DNA of 64,000 bases from Acanthochlamys bracteata (GCA_019914995.1 CM034130.1:1116001-1180000); one strand, 5' to 3'; positions 26,851 through 41,184 are shown, numbered from the stretch's first letter. Program-made: numbers and translations. Notes: generated by a model from the sequence alone, not told the origin.

Positions 26851-29800
26851 TTATAAGTTAGATGAAGGCATAAAAGTCCATCGTAGTCCACAAAGATCGC
26901 TAGGAGAATTGCCATCATCATCTTTGGCATAGCAGTCAGCATTGTATTTGACAAGAAGCTCAGCAATTGCTTCTCTCTCACAGACAACAGCATAGTGCAA
27001 AGGCGTCTGACCCTCATTGTCCTGAATAGCAGAATAAGGAGATATTTCATTAAGGAATTGTCAATGTAAGAGGAAATAGAAAACAATATCGTAGTTGGAG
27101 TTGTAACATAATCCCAGTAAAAGTATAAATAATATCATAGAACAGCAACAACTGAAAGATTTAGCTTGACATCCATGATGCAGATGTAATGTTTTGGGAA
27201 AAGGAGTAGCTAAAGAAATTTCCTAGGTTCACCGATGACAATAAGTGCTAACATGAAAGCTGGATGTAGTAATAACCTGTTAAGTTAGCCTACTGGAATA
27301 CTTCGGCTCTAAGAAGAGCAACTTATAACAAATCCGCTGACAAACTAGCATGCATAAGTAGCTGAACATAAATGTACTTTCATGAAATTATTTTCTAAAC
27401 TATCTCGTGCTCGTCTTTGGTCGCCCATGTAGTTACCTTTCCATCATACCCCTTTTTCATGCTCCGAAAGCTTGAACTAGACTTAAAGATGGTAAAAATG
27501 CTTGGAAACAGTGATATCTCCACCTTGCGAAAAGAAATTTTTTAGGCTTATTTTAGAAAATCGTATAGCGGATTGTTATAATATCTTAAACATTGAGGTG
27601 CAAACTAGTTTGAAATAGAGGCATTTGTATCCAAATACTAGAACCTTCTATTCTAATGGTCTTGCTATGGCTCTTGAGAGAGAAAAAAAAATCTGGTTTG
27701 TCAGAAGAATGGATTAGGCTATATATAAATCACTTTGAAAAGTGCATCGTAAAATGTGTGGAAGGACCATTCTAAAATGGTTATCAAAGAACATCAGGAT
27801 TGAACATAATATCTGAATTCTAATCATTTTCCAAGCGAAGTGATATAACAAAGGTAGATGCATTTTTTCTAACTTCCTATTGTACCAGAAAATGTTGTTT
27901 CAAACAAAGTTATTTCTTGCTAATTGAGAATCTTAAAACTTGCTGCCATACTGTTCCACTCGATACTAGGTACAGTTCTAATGGTGTATCTGGCACATCC
28001 AAGGTTCTGTAAGACTACTGATCCAGTACACAAAATCCCCTACCTATAGAATTTGCTCTTGAATCTTGCAACATCCAACCCTTTGCATATCCAAGTAGTT
28101 GGGGATTTCCAAATCAGTTGTTAGTATTTGTAAATGCCATTGCAAGGCCTCAGCCATGTACAATGTTTAATTCACAAGCGCCAACTGACTCCAAAGGCAC
28201 CAACCAACAGAAACAAGGACAAATACGAGCATCAAGCTATGAATCTACCTTAGCATTGACATCAACATCCTTATTGATCAGAATTTCCACTATTCTTTGA
28301 TGGCCCCGGTCCACAGCCCAATGTAATGGGGTTCTCCCTTCACTATCTGTACATTAAACAGTAATAAAATGAATGAATAAATTAAAAATGCCACAAGAAA
28401 AAGAATCATATCAATTTACTAGAAAATGATATGCTCATAACAAGAAAATTCATATCGGCAAAGCCAGCTCATCCATTCAGTCGGAAGGAAAGAAGGTATA
28501 CAGGTACACAACCACAACATTTTATCAGAATAAATGAATTCCGTAGTACTGAAAACCATTAAGTTATAAAATATAAGATTATGTATCATATTAACCCGAA
28601 TTGCATCAACATGCATCATATTGTGGAACGTCACAAACCAAAGGAGAAGAAATCTCATGATGAATGACAATTAGTAGTCTACGTAATTGCTAATGCTGGA
28701 AAGCGAGGGGCTTCATTTGAAAAACCTTTTTGAACACTTAAACTGAAAAACAAAAGATGAATTTGAGAATGGCATACCCCTTGAATTTACAGAATTCCCA
28801 TTCTCAATATGCTTCAGAAGGTTACTAATATCCCCTTCTCTTGCACAGACATGTATTGCATCCAGCTTTCTACATAAAATTCAAGAAAATGTTAAGTAAT
28901 TAAAGAAAAATATAGTTATCAAAGAAATTGTGAATTTCTAATTATGAGTATGAAGTGCAAATACAAAGTCATTGGATAGGGTGAATCTTAGAGCTAAGTC
29001 AGTGAGCTAGAGAAAGAATTCACAAAATTGTATTGTGCACACAATCTAAAAAAGATTCTATTTCTTTCAAGATGTGTAAGGGTGCATCAAGAGACTTACA
29101 GATCATTGTTTGATTCTTCTTCTTCATGAACAAAGCTGCTAAAAACTGGGCCCATTGTCCCCTCAGCAGCTGAGCTAGAACCAGCAGGATCTTTATCTTT
29201 CCTTATCTATGGACAACAACAGCAATCAATGAAGAAATATTACCAAAATACTTAAATGCATAAATGAAAATAGCTGAAAGTGGTAATTTACTTACGGTTC
29301 GAGAACCATTAGCCCAAGTAGGAAATAACTCGTTTACAATCAAAATATACTGTTCCATAGCTTCTTCTGGAGGCATACCACCCAATTTCTGCCATGCATT
29401 CCTTGCACATGTCACAAAACAAAAGCCCATGTTTAAATCTCCAAGGAGCCAATGTAGCAACATACGGAAATAAAAAGAACACACAATTAGAATAATTTAT
29501 CTACAAGTAGAAATGGTTGCTTTTTCAGATTAACCAAACCACTAGAACTTTAAATTTACAACATAAATAAACAACATGTGCCCTCTAATATTCAACTTTT
29601 ATCCATAACAATGAGATGAGATTATACAAAATACTTGCATTCAAACTAGGAATGACCAAATAATTTCGTAAATTTCAATAATAAGTTTCTTTAGACTAAT
29701 GACAATTTGCCAACGCTAATCAAATACCATTCTCAGAAGAGACAAAAGGAAACTAATTATACCATTTTGCTCGCGCGGTGACCCTGAAAGCTGGAGGCTG

Positions 29801-30232
29801 CGGAGCAGCGCAGGGTCCCTCTGTTGCAATCTTATACAACCCGTAAAGCTGCAGCTGAACATCGTTGGACACCTTCGCTACCGTCCGATCAGCAGCAGTT
29901 GCAGAGACCAAAGCCGTCGCGGCACTAAAGGTTTCATCGAGTTCCGTGCTCTCTATCCTTTCCCAATCATCATTATCATCTCCTTTTCCCATCAAATTCT
30001 CTTCCTCTAATTCAACTTCTTCTCGTTCCTTCTCTTCAACTTTAATCGATTCTTCAGGCGTCATAGAAGCCAATCGATCGTCCGATTCTATGCTTTCTTG
30101 AGATTCATCTTGCCGAACAACTCTGAGATTATCTTCACGGAATAAGATCACTGTCGAGATTAGCTTCGCTACAAGGAACGCAAAAATTAGACCGATGAAC
30201 ACTGACTGCACGATCTCTTGCCAATTATTCAT
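26851..30232 (-). CDS. acyl-CoA-binding protein with ankyrin repeats, membrane anchored (ACBP1/2 type)
   Basis: Binds long-chain acyl-CoA esters, probably at the ER and plasma membrane as for Arabidopsis ACBP1/ACBP2. Six exons: 29763-30232, 29296-29401, 29100-29206, 28778-28869, 28249-28346, 26851-27021; 1044 nt, 347 residues, close to ACBP1 (338) and ACBP2 (354). N-terminal membrane segment in SVFIGLIFAFLVAKLISTVI. An acidic stretch rich in Glu follows. The ACBP domain shows YGLYKIATEGPC, ARAKWNAWQKL and PPEEAMEQYI. Two to three ankyrin repeats follow: KLDAIHVCAREGD, DSEGRTPLHWAVDRGH, DNEGQTPLHYAV. The protein ends DLCGLRWTFMPSSNL. The 1.2-kb intron 27022-28248 contains no other gene that I recognise. 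Confidence 0.95.
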
Positions 30233-31316
30233 TGCACAAAATCAAACCTACTAAAAATATATTTGAAGAAATCTTGATTCGTGATTAACAAAACCCTGGG
30301 TGAGATTTAGCGATGGCGTTCATTCGACTGAAGAACAACAAGAAAAACGAACGAGAGATCAATCATGAGATGGCAGCGAGGCAGACTGCAGACAGCGAAA
30401 GGAGGATTAGTTTTGCCATTCTCCATACTTTAAGTACTGTTTACGCCATTCTAAATATCTGAATTTCGTAAAAATAAAAAATAAAAACTAGAATTTAATA
30501 AAAAATAAAATAAAAATAAATTTTAATATTTACATTTCAATAATTTTTAAAATTTATTAAAAATTAAATATATAATTATATTTAAAAATATATTTAAAAA
30601 ATTAAAAATAAAAATTTTGTAAATGAAATTCTAAATTTATATAATTAAAAAAATATATAATTTGTTCGGAATTTAAAATTTAGCGGAGAAAGTGGGAGCG
30701 TTTGAAACGCCTAATAGGATCTTTTTTATGTAGATAACACTTTCCATCCGTCCGTCGCCGAAAGCGATCCAAAGAAAGAAGGACTTATTTTGCAGGTTAA
30801 TTATCATGGGTGTTTGATCTTGCAAATAATTTATTATATCTAAAAGAGCCACAGTTTGTTGTTGGGGGCCTTGGGCTATATGATAACTAGGATATTTAAC
30901 TATGTTAGCCCATTTCCTGACTACTTTGGCCTGACCGTTTTTATTTAATGGCTCTGATCCAAAAAATTAGTCCATATTTGTTTTATATTTTTCTAATTTT
31001 TCATGTTTTTTTTAATAACTTTTAAATATTTCATTAAAATTTATAAAATTAAAAAAATATAAAAAAGTTCGCTTCATAAAATTTTATTATTAATATTTTA
31101 TTTTTTAATTAAAAATTTTTATTTTTTGAAAAAATATTTTCTTTGTTTCGGAAGAGTTTCTTTTCAAAAGCAACATACCCTAGCCTATAATACGGTTGGC
31201 CAATTTATAACTAGGTCTGATCGGAGTTTGTTGTTGGGCGTGGTCCAGATTCAGACATATAACTCTGCTGCCGCCTTTTATTTTCACTCGTTTCTTCGCC
31301 GGAGACGAAACCAGCG
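30233..31316. other. divergent promoter region between ACBP and ABCF3 genes
   Basis: Both start codons point outwards. Bases 30465-30665 and 31000-31130 are extremely AT-rich with no clear terminal inverted repeats. No coding exon is seen. Confidence 0.5.
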
Positions 31317-34300
31317 ATGGCGGAGGTAGCGAGCGCGGTGGTGCACGAAGTTCTAGGCCGGCGAGCGCTCGATGTAGACAAGCCAATTATCAACTACATA
31401 ATCAACGTTCTTGCCGACGATGATTTCGATTTCGGTCTTCATGGTGAAGGTGCTGTTGAAGCTCTCGGTGAACTTCTCATTGATTCAGGTTGCGTTAGCG
31501 ATTTCGAAGAGTGCCGTTCGGTAATGTTTCTTTGCCCGTCGATTTGTTTTGAGCCATTGCTTTGATTGAAGTTGGTATTATTGAAGTTATAGTTTTTGTT
31601 CGTAGAGAAAGCTTTGATTTGTTTCATTGGTTACTTGTGGGGATACACGGAAAAGTAGCAGATGGGTAATAGATTTTTCTTCCTCATTTAGTACAGTAAG
31701 AAATTGCACTTGAGTTAGTGGAGAATTTTAGTTGTTATAATTACTGGTCTATTAGAAAAGTGAAAAAGATTTGAGTTGGAGCATGATTTCAGTTCGACTC
31801 GAATTTTTTAATTAATCCATCTGTGATTGTAATAGAAAATTTACTTTAGTATATGCATGTTTAGCTAATGTATTGACTAGTGGGTATTCATCTGGTAGCA
31901 CCCCTAGGAAGAAGTCCTGCATGGCAAGCTTACCATGGAGAAGGTTTTAACCATCCCATTCAAATGATTGCAATTTGAACATGCAGGTTTGCAGCTTGCT
32001 TTCAGATAAGTTTGGGAAACATGGGTTAGTGAAACCTAAACCAGCTGTGAGGAGCCTTGCAACTCCACTTCGGATGTTTGATGGGATGGATGAAGAGCAA
32101 GCTCCGAAGAAGCAAGCTGAGGTGTTTGATGGTCCTGTTCTATCCGAACGTGATAAAGCAAAGCTTGAAAGAAGAAAGAGGAAGGAGGAACGCCAGAGAG
32201 AGGTAATTGCTCATCTTGTCCACTTCTTTCGCTGCTTCCACAACATTCATAATACATGTCAACCTCATTGGGAGTTTGTCATGAAGAAGGACCATGTATA
32301 TTCCGCTTGTAGCTGGATTAGTTTATATTTTAATTTCCGACATTCGTAATACTTGACAACTTCGTTATGGAATCCATGCGCCTAGTCTGGTTGAATCTAT
32401 AGAGCATGTCCTCTTCATAGATATCTGAAGTTTTCACAATGTATGCCTGAATGAGTAGTTATTTGCAGCAAGCTGCATCAATGACGCTAACTGCTCTCAT
32501 ATTGTGTGGAGCAGGCCCAATATCTGATGCATTTAGCGGAGATGGAAGCAGTTAAAGCAGGAATGCCTGTCGTAGCCGTAAGACACGATGGAACTGAAAG
32601 TGGTTCTAATGTCAGGGATATTCACATGGAGAATTTCACAATATCGGTTGGTGGACGTGATCTTATTGAAGAGGCTACGGTTACTCTTTCGTTTGGAAGA
32701 CATTATGGTAAGTGCTGTCTATCTCAATAACCAACCTAGGATACATCTTTAATGTTCTTCTGCATTAGTATCATAGTGTGGTTGGTCTAAGTTTGAGTTT
32801 TGAGCACATACTTTTAATTTCAATTTTATAAGGTTGATAAGACACTTTGGGTTGCATGTTTTGGAAATCAGAACAGGTGGTGATTTTTTCCCCTCTCTGC
32901 TGTTCCTATTCTTTTGCAGGCCTTGTTGGTAGAAATGGTACTGGTAAGACATCTTTCTTGAGACATATGGCAATGCATGCTATTGATGGTATACCCTCAA
33001 ACTGCCAAATACTGCATGTGGAGCAAGAAGTTGTGGGTGATGACACCACTGCGCTGCAGTGCATCCTGAACGCTGATGTTGAGAGGGTCCAGCTCTTGGA
33101 AGAGGAAGCCCGCTTGCTTTCTCTTCAGGTTGTTGATGATTATAATGTTCAAAACTTTGTGAATTCTTTTATTGTTTGTTAATTTTACTGACATTATGAT
33201 TTGCATGTAGAGGGATCTAGAATATGAAACTGAAACTGACAAGAGGCAGATTAATGGAGGTCTCGATAAAGATGCTATTTCAAGGAAACTTGAAGGGATT
33301 TATAAAAGGCTCGAGTTTATTGATGCTTACTCTGCGGAATCTCGTGCTGCATCCATTCTAGCGGTTAGTTTTACACTTTGAATATTTTAATGGAGTTGAT
33401 TTTGGTATCTTTCTTCTCATAGATAACCGTTACTGCAGCCTACATTCCAGCTAATTTGCTTGTAGCATGATGCATAAATAGATAATGACCTACTCACCTG
33501 TTAGCATATTGTGCTAATTTGCAAGCCAGAAGCTTCATAGCTGAATTTAGCATAGTGTGTTCTCTTTTGAATTTAGTAGCAATAAGGAAGCATTTATATC
33601 TTATGCCTTTGTAAGTTGCTTCCATTTTCGCTTGCATAAAAGGGTGTTTTGTTGCAATTTCAAGATGATTTCTAGGATCGTGAAGTAATGTGACTGACCT
33701 GCAAGAACAAAATATGAAGAGGAATTCAACTTGTTTTTGACACCACTATGTAAGATTTTATTCTGTTAGTCGTCACTAGTACAAAATATGTTGATGTGCT
33801 ATCTTGATCGGGTGCATCTTGCCTTTGCTGACTTATTTTACTCTAGTCTTGATTAATTCGTAATCTTTATCAAAGATACTCAGAACTAATGTCATTAGTA
33901 GTTACTGAGAATTTTAGCTGGTCTTGTACAATGTGCAATACTTATAGCTTTATTTGATGTTTATGCTGCTATTATCTTTTAGAGAGATATATTCTCTCAT
34001 AGTGGAGCTTACTTCTTGTGACATGTCTATACAAATTTCAGGGTCTTAGTTTTACCCAGGAAATGCAGAAGAAACCTACTAAAGCTTTCTCAGGTGGATG
34101 GCGTATGCGAATAGCTTTAGCTCGCGCTCTATTCATTGAACCTGATCTTTTACTTCTTGATGAACCAACGGTAATGCTCAAAATCATGGATTATATGTTC
34201 AAAGATATGAAATGCTGTGTGTATGTGCGGGTCAGTATGCATGGGTGCATAATGAACTTGTGATTATTTGGTATCTCATCTTTTTCGCAGAACCATCTTG

Positions 34301-37300
34301 ATCTTCACGCTGTGTTATGGCTGGAGTCTTACCTTGTGAAATGGCCAAAGACTTTCATTGTTGTTTCTCATGCTAGAGAGTTCTTAAATACGGTATGCTG
34401 GATAAAGTTTCCATGTAGATATTTACAGAATGTTTTATAGGAAGTAGTTAGAAGGAAATGCTTCCATTTCTCTAAAGAGTTATCTGAAATAACCATCTCA
34501 GGTAGTGACAGATATCCTCCATTTGCACAATAAGAAGCTCACTGCTTATAAAGGGGACTATGATACATTCCAAAGGACACGAGAGGAACAACTCAAAAAT
34601 CAACAAAAGGCCTTAGAGACAAATGAGAAAGCTAGAGCCCACATGCAGGTTCATCTTCATACTAGAAGTACTTGAGTAATCATCTAGTCAATATTTCATG
34701 CTTTTAATTAGCAATCTTGTATATTGCAATGTTCTGTAATATCTTATAGCTCACACAGGCCTTATTTAGATATCCTCGGAATTGTTATCTGTTTTATTGA
34801 CATGGAGACTGCTTCTTCCATGATAAGTTGTGTATGTTAAATCATATTGCAGAACTATGCATGCTATTGATCATTCTAGGAGAGAAGGGAAGGGAATAGA
34901 AACAATCTTATCATATATAGTAGTCAGTAACTTACATGTGCAAAAGAATACGGTAGGCTAGGTATGTTGGATTCTCGGTTAAAAAATGTTTCATAGCCAA
35001 AGTATGTTAACCATGAGAATCTTCCTGAAAATGACCAAGCACGGCATTATTGTGCTAAAAGTATTTCACTTTTTACTATCAAGTTTGCATGTTATTTGTT
35101 GATTCACTCGACGATTGATTATTCTACATGAAGGGGTTTAGTTGGAAGCATTGTGGCATTTATTGTGTTCAACTTAAGATAAAGTAATGATTGGGATTCA
35201 TTTAACAAGTGTCATGTCATCGATATGCTGCCTGATGGTGGATGATCTTACTGTGAACATCTATATTCAGACTTTTCCATTTTCTTTGTTGTGCAGGCCT
35301 TCATTGATAAATTCCGTTATAATGCTAAACGAGCGTCTCTTGTTCAATCGAGAATTAAGGTGATTTATTCCTGTGGCTTCTTTCATACTTGAACATGAAA
35401 GGATTCTAAAAATCTGCTATAAAACCTTAAAATGAGAAGATAGTATGTTTAATATCCTTGCACAATCATATTCTCAATTTGTTCTAAATGCTATTTTGTC
35501 TTACAGGCATTGGATCGAATGGGCACAGTTGATGAAATAATCAATGACCCAGAGTAATACTTTCTCTTGCATTGTTGGTTTCTAGTCTCTCTAGAAGCTA
35601 GAAGGTTTACATCTTGTTTTTGTATTTTGATTTTAAATTATTGTTTTTTTGGTCTTGTCCTTGCAGCTATAAGTTTGAATTTCCAACTCCAGACGACCGA
35701 CCAGGGCCCCCTATTATAAGTTTCAGGTTTGTTGTAAATTCATTTCAGTTAAATTAGTTGATATCTAGCGTGTAAAGTTTGTCTGTTTATATAGAATGAA
35801 ACTAAGTTATGACATGAATATTCACATTTCTAGTTCAACTTTTGCCTCAATTTCCTCCTATCAAATTGTCTTCAATGCATCAAAAAGCTTATGACAAGGG
35901 TGGCGTTTGGCAAAGCGTTTCCCAAAAGCAGCTTTTCAATTTTCTATTTCACGTTTTTAAATATATTTTTTATAAATATTTCGAGAATTTATTTAAAAAT
36001 TTTAAAAAGTATAGAAAAATTTTATGTAGTAAGATTTTTTTTGCTTACTTTTATTATTATTATTTAAGTTAAAAAAAGGAGCTCGTTTTTTAAAAAAGAT
36101 AAAAATATTTTCCGTTCTAGAAAAGCTCCATTTCGAAAGCACTTCCAAATGCCCCCAAGAATTTCTCCCTTACTTGCATTGACTTCCATATGCCATTTTT
36201 TACTAAATATGCCTTAAGGTTAAAAGTGTCAAAATGGTAAACTTGTTATTGTTTTAATAGTGTCATTCATAATGCTGTGTTATACAACTCAGAGTTGTTT
36301 GATTCTATTTGCAAAAAGGATGATAATGATTAGCTCAACTCTTTAAGGCCAAGTACGTGGTGCATTAACTTGTTTTAGGGGGCGTTTGGCTAAGCTTTCC
36401 AGAAAAGTAGCTTTTCAATTTTTTAGTTCACACTTCTCAATACACTTTTTATAAGCATTTAGAAAAATTATTTAAAAATTTTAAAATTATAGAAAAATTC
36501 TATGTAGTAAGATTTTTTATGCTTATTTTTTTAGGTCAAAAAGGTAGAGCTTGTTTTGCAAAATAAACAAAAATACTCTCCGTTCCAGAAAAGCTTCATT
36601 TAAAAGCACTCCCTAACGCCCCCTTAGTGTCTATTTTTCCCTTTTAATAGTTGAAGACTAACTGGCACAGAACCTTTTGCAGATGGGATGTTTATTTCTT
36701 TGAAATCTGCTTTATGCTGTGATTCATGAATAGTTTGAAGTAAGCAGTGTCTTCTGTTTAGGTCAGGCATCTAGATGTTCTTGTTGATGTTTAATAGAAT
36801 TTATCTAGGAAGTTTCATATGTCAGAGTGGAACCTTACTGCCTTGTGCTAATATTTTGGAAAAGTTTACACGAGTTAGCTATTCAGTAAGCTTGATCATG
36901 AGTACCATTTTTCATGAGTTTAGCACTTCTAGCATGCTACTATTAACCCTTCCACATCAGGCTTATTTTATCAGTGAATTACTAATGTCAAGGAGTGTAT
37001 TCATATAGATTAAATTTCCTTTTTAATAATTTTCCACTGAAAGTAATCACTTGATGTTAGAGGAATTGATGCAAAATTAGAATAGTGCAACTCTAAGATT
37101 TCTTTTAAAGAATATTTTACACAATAGCTTCCCTTTCTTCAGACAAGATAGATGATTTCATCGGAGGCCAACTGATGGGACTCATAATATACTGCAGAAC
37201 TTGCTTTAGAGCCATACATCGTATTATCTGGTTGTATAAGTTATGCATGTTTAATTAAGACTCTCAGCAGTATGTGATGCTAAGTTCTTTCTTCTACTTC

Positions 37301-39915
37301 AATTTATTATGATTTCTTGTTGCCCAGTTTTCTGAAGTATCTAGTGATATTGCATTGTTATTGTTTCAGTGATGCATCATTTGGTTATCCAGGAGGGCCC
37401 CTTTTATTTAAGAACCTGAACTTTGGCATAGACTTGGACAGTCGTATAGCAAGTAAGATTTTCTCTATCATCATTCAATCAAGTTCTAAATGTTTTTTAA
37501 TGAAAATTTTATGAAAACTTTTACTGAGTTATTAGTAAATAGCCATTCTGTTTCGGTTATTTAATAGAAGTGCTTTAGGAAGCACATTTGTGTAAGCTTT
37601 TGCTTCCACAGTACATGCTTTATAAGTGTTCTTCTCTTAACATGGATGAGAAACTCGATACAAAATGGAAAATAAAGCTATCTCCTTGGTCTAAACTACA
37701 TGTAATGAATGAAACTGCATGACCACTAGCTGCAATGTAGGTTTATTATGAAGGTTGGAACTTGACTGGACTTCTAGTAGAGTTCAAGGACCATAGGAAG
37801 GCTATCCAATCTTCTTGGAGTGTCTTTGCTAAATACTAAATTTCATACTCTGATCATTCTGTTCATGGTAGTGGTTGGCCCAAATGGTATTGGCAAGTCT
37901 ACCATTCTTAAATTAATCTCTGGAGATCTTCAACCAACTTCTGGGACAGTTTTTCGTTCTGCGAAGGTATATGTTTGCTTAGTACGCGAGTTCAAATTCC
38001 ACCTAGCTTTCACCCATATGAAATTGAGTGATTGTTTTTTCTTTTTAACAGGTTCGTATGGCGGTATTTAGTCAGCATCATGTTGATGGGCTGGACTTAT
38101 CTTCAAATGCTCTTCTCTATATGATGCGTTGCTACCCGGTAAGTAAGAATGTTGACATTGTTTATTATTGAGATATACTCAATTTCTTTGCAAGATATGT
38201 AATAATGTAATAACACTTCCTCTACAATCGTCACCGTTAAGTAAATAGGCTATGACTTTTTCATTAGTGAAAGGATTATGCTGTTGAGATATAAGCCTGT
38301 TACTGTTTAATATAGAAACCAGGTCCATCCTTCAGAGGAGAGATCTTCATGAGATTTCTTTAGTCTGATCTTTTGACTTTGAAGCTTTTAGTTGGGTTGA
38401 TCATTGAGTTTCTGAGAGTGCATTTTATAGATCTTATATATGCTTTGGTAAATGAATGTGGTCATGTATTATTGATTAATGTGTCTGAGACTGTATGGCC
38501 CAATTTGTCAACATGGTTCATATAAGTCATTCACTTGCTTCATTTTCTAGTTAATCTTCCATATCTACTCCGACTCTGTTGATGGTAAGTTCATCTACTA
38601 TATACTTAAGTTTATCCAAATTACAGAAGGATATAGTGAATGCAGTCATTACATGATTCTTGTGCATGGCAAATTCCGTATAGATCGATGTATCTTGTTA
38701 ACTAATACTATATAATACTTGCCAGGGGGTACCTGACCAAAAGCTCAGAGCTCATTTAGGTTCTTTTGGCGTGAGTGGTAATCTTGCACTACAGCCAATG
38801 TACACGTTATCTGGTGAGTATTAGGCTTAATGGTACATAGTTGTTACTGTTGCTATTAGCATTTTTAACAACCACTTATCTAGAGCACAGAGAGTCTTGA
38901 TTGAGATCTTCAACCAGAAAATGAAACATTAACTTATGAGCTCTTTTATGCCTCAGGTGGTCAGAAAAGCAGGGTTGCCTTCGCAAAGATAACTTTCAAG
39001 AAGCCACACATTATTCTTCTTGATGAACCTTCTAATCATCTTGTAAGTGCTTCAATTATTGAATTCTAAAAAGTACTGTGTATTTTTAGTGAATCAGCAC
39101 ATAGTTTGGTATAAGTAACACTTTTTGCTAATTAAGTACATTTTTTTATTGTTTGTTGGAAGTTTGTCATGCCAACGACAGAATGAAGGCCCAAATAGAC
39201 ATGGTTAGGAACCTTTTAAGTAAAATGATATTTTTAGCGATCAGTGACCTTTGCAAAAGTAGGTGATATCTCATTTTGGTAAATGATGCATGTGCAAAGA
39301 TTTAGTAACCAATCGCACCTAGTGATTGTTTGCATTAGCTTAAAATTATTTAGTCTGGATCTTTGGCCATGTTAGTTTGCATAAACTACCATGTAGATTC
39401 ACATTACAGCTTACAAGTTCTACAATCTTGATTTCTAACTCAAAACTCTTTTGCATCTTTTGGACTATGGTGTGCATAAGAGTTACTCTATTTCAGCCAT
39501 GGATTCTTTGGCTGTGTTAACACCAGAACTGTGCAACTATTCTTCTATTTCAGTTGTCTTCTAAAATATTTGTGCTTAAACAAGACATCCATAAAAAGTG
39601 AGTTGGGTTTGATTGCAGGATTTGGATGCAGTTGAAGCCCTTATTCAAGGTCTTGTGCTCTTTCAAGGCGGTGTTCTGATGGTAATTCTTTATCCTCCAA
39701 TAAGAGTGCAGTCTGGTTCTAGGCGTCGTTTCAGAACAGCTAACTCTTATTGTTTCTTTGTTAAAGGTCTAATTCAGCTATATCAATTGCAGGTAAGCCA
39801 CGATGAACATCTAATATCAGGGAGTGTCAGTGAACTATGGGCTGTATCAGAGGGCAAGGTCACACCATTCTCTGGAACGTTCCAAGATTACAAGAAGATG
39901 CTCAAGTCGTCTTAG
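31317..39915 (+). CDS. ABCF3: ABC-F family protein, GCN20/ABCF3 type
   Basis: Soluble twin-ATPase ABC protein without membrane segments, related to yeast GCN20, a translation regulator acting with GCN1 on eIF2alpha kinase GCN2. Eighteen exons: 31317-31520, 31987-32202, 32515-32707, 32920-33128, 33211-33363, 34042-34170, 34291-34392, 34502-34648, 35297-35359, 35507-35553, 35667-35726, 37370-37452, 37872-37966, 38052-38138, 38726-38813, 38957-39042, 39619-39681, 39793-39915; 2148 nt, 715 residues, the length of Arabidopsis ABCF3. First cassette: Walker [10 protein letters not shown] (about residue 206), signature [12 protein letters not shown], Walker [13 protein letters not shown]. Second: [11 protein letters not shown] (about residue 536), [24 protein letters not shown]. 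The usual GCN20 N-terminal region and a charged linker are present. Intron 11 (35727-37369) carries two MITEs. Confidence 0.96.
35898..36156. mobile_element. Tourist-like MITE, family A copy 1 (ABCF3 intron 11)
   Basis: Left end GGGTGGCGTTTGGCAAAGCG; reverse complement of right end GGGGGCATTTGGAAGTGC. The inner sequence aligns with copy 2 (shared AGCAGCTTTTCAATTTT-like start, TATAGAAAAATT, ATGTAGTAAGATTTTTT). Flanks do not retain an exact three-base duplication. Confidence 0.75.
36378..36623. mobile_element. Tourist-like MITE, family A copy 2 (ABCF3 intron 11)
   Basis: Ends GGGGGCGTTTGG and, as reverse complement, GGGGGCGTTAGG. It is flanked on both sides by TTA (36375-36377 and 36624-36626), the target duplication typical of PIF/Harbinger elements. 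The 246-bp body is non-coding. It is 222 bp from copy 1 in the same orientation and clearly related to it. Confidence 0.85.
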
Positions 39916-41184
39916 TATCCTATATCAAACTATATAATTCGAAATACAAGATTTATTAAGGGGCTATTTGGTATTGCTTTTCTAGAAAGTAATTTTTTAA
40001 TTTTTAATTTTATATGTTTTATTACATCTTGTATAAGTATTTAGATAATCTATTTAAAATTTTTTAAAATATAAAAAAAATTTTATATAAGGAAATTTTG
40101 TATTATATATTTATTATTTTTTTAAATTAAAAAAAAGCTCATTTTTAAAAAAAATATTTTTTTATTTTAAAAATATTTTCAAACGTTCCCTAAGAAATGT
40201 CTCTGTTGTTCTTCAAAACTATCTTTATTATTTAAATTTTGTTATGAAGTGCCCCGTCATGCTTATCTTGTATACCTCAACCACTGGGATAAAAAAAAGC
40301 CGTATTTATTATACAACCAGCGTTACTACTCAGTAGCCACTTTTGTATGTACTAAGTTTATTACATATCTTCACAAGCAGATAATTATTTGATTGGTTTT
40401 TGTTGTTAGTGTTCTAATTGAAGTAGTTGTGTAGATGCAAAAGTTATCATTCTTAAAAGCATTTTTAATCACATATGGTTCATTTTCTTGTTTAATAACT
40501 TACCAGATGATAATCATTAACTTCTTCTGCCGGCACTATCTTCCATCTTTTGGGACCAAACCATTATCTTCCAACGTAGGCATTTGGCCTAGTTATAAAT
40601 CAAAGTAGGCTAAAGGAAAGTTTTTCAACGTTCGTAAAAACGAAACTTTTCAAAATAAAAGATATTTTAAATTTTTTGTATTTTTTTAAAAATAAATATA
40701 AATAATAATAACATAATTTTATGATATATGTAATTTTTAAAAATTTTAAAATTTTTTATACAATTTATTTAGTATCAATTTTTTTTAAAAAAATACTTGA
40801 AATACTATTTATATAATTCAGTCATTAACCTAAGTTAGTTGGTAGTAAATTGAGCTGTTCGCCTTCTATCGACAGTTGTTAATTTTTCTGACCAGAAGCT
40901 TCTTTTTCTCCTGGATTAGGATTTTTTTTTTTTAAATTTTATTTTTGGTCATTACGGAACCCACGATAACAACAATGAATTAACCTGCAACAAATGAGCC
41001 ACACGCACCAGCCATAAGTGGCCTTCTTTTTCTTCAACGGCTGCTCGATCCCTTTCTTTCTCTCTCCCTCTCCTAACACGTTTCTCTTTCTACCTGCAAT
41101 CAATCAATTCTCAATTCAGATTCAACCAATTTTTACCCTAATTCCTCGATCAAGGACAAAAAAAGCTGAGAAATTTGCAATAAA
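39916..41184. other. intergenic between ABCF3 and the 79-residue protein gene
   Basis: Contains the MITE at 39960-40190 and another AT-rich stretch at 40620-40820 without clear ends. The last 250 bases are pyrimidine-rich and should be promoter and leader of the next gene. Confidence 0.5.
39960..40190. mobile_element. Tourist-like MITE, family A copy 3
   Basis: Left end GGGGCTATTTGG, right end as reverse complement GGGAACGTTTGA. TAA flanks both sides (39957-39959 and 40191-40193). It starts 44 bp after the ABCF3 stop codon, so it may lie in the 3' UTR of that gene. Confidence 0.8.
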
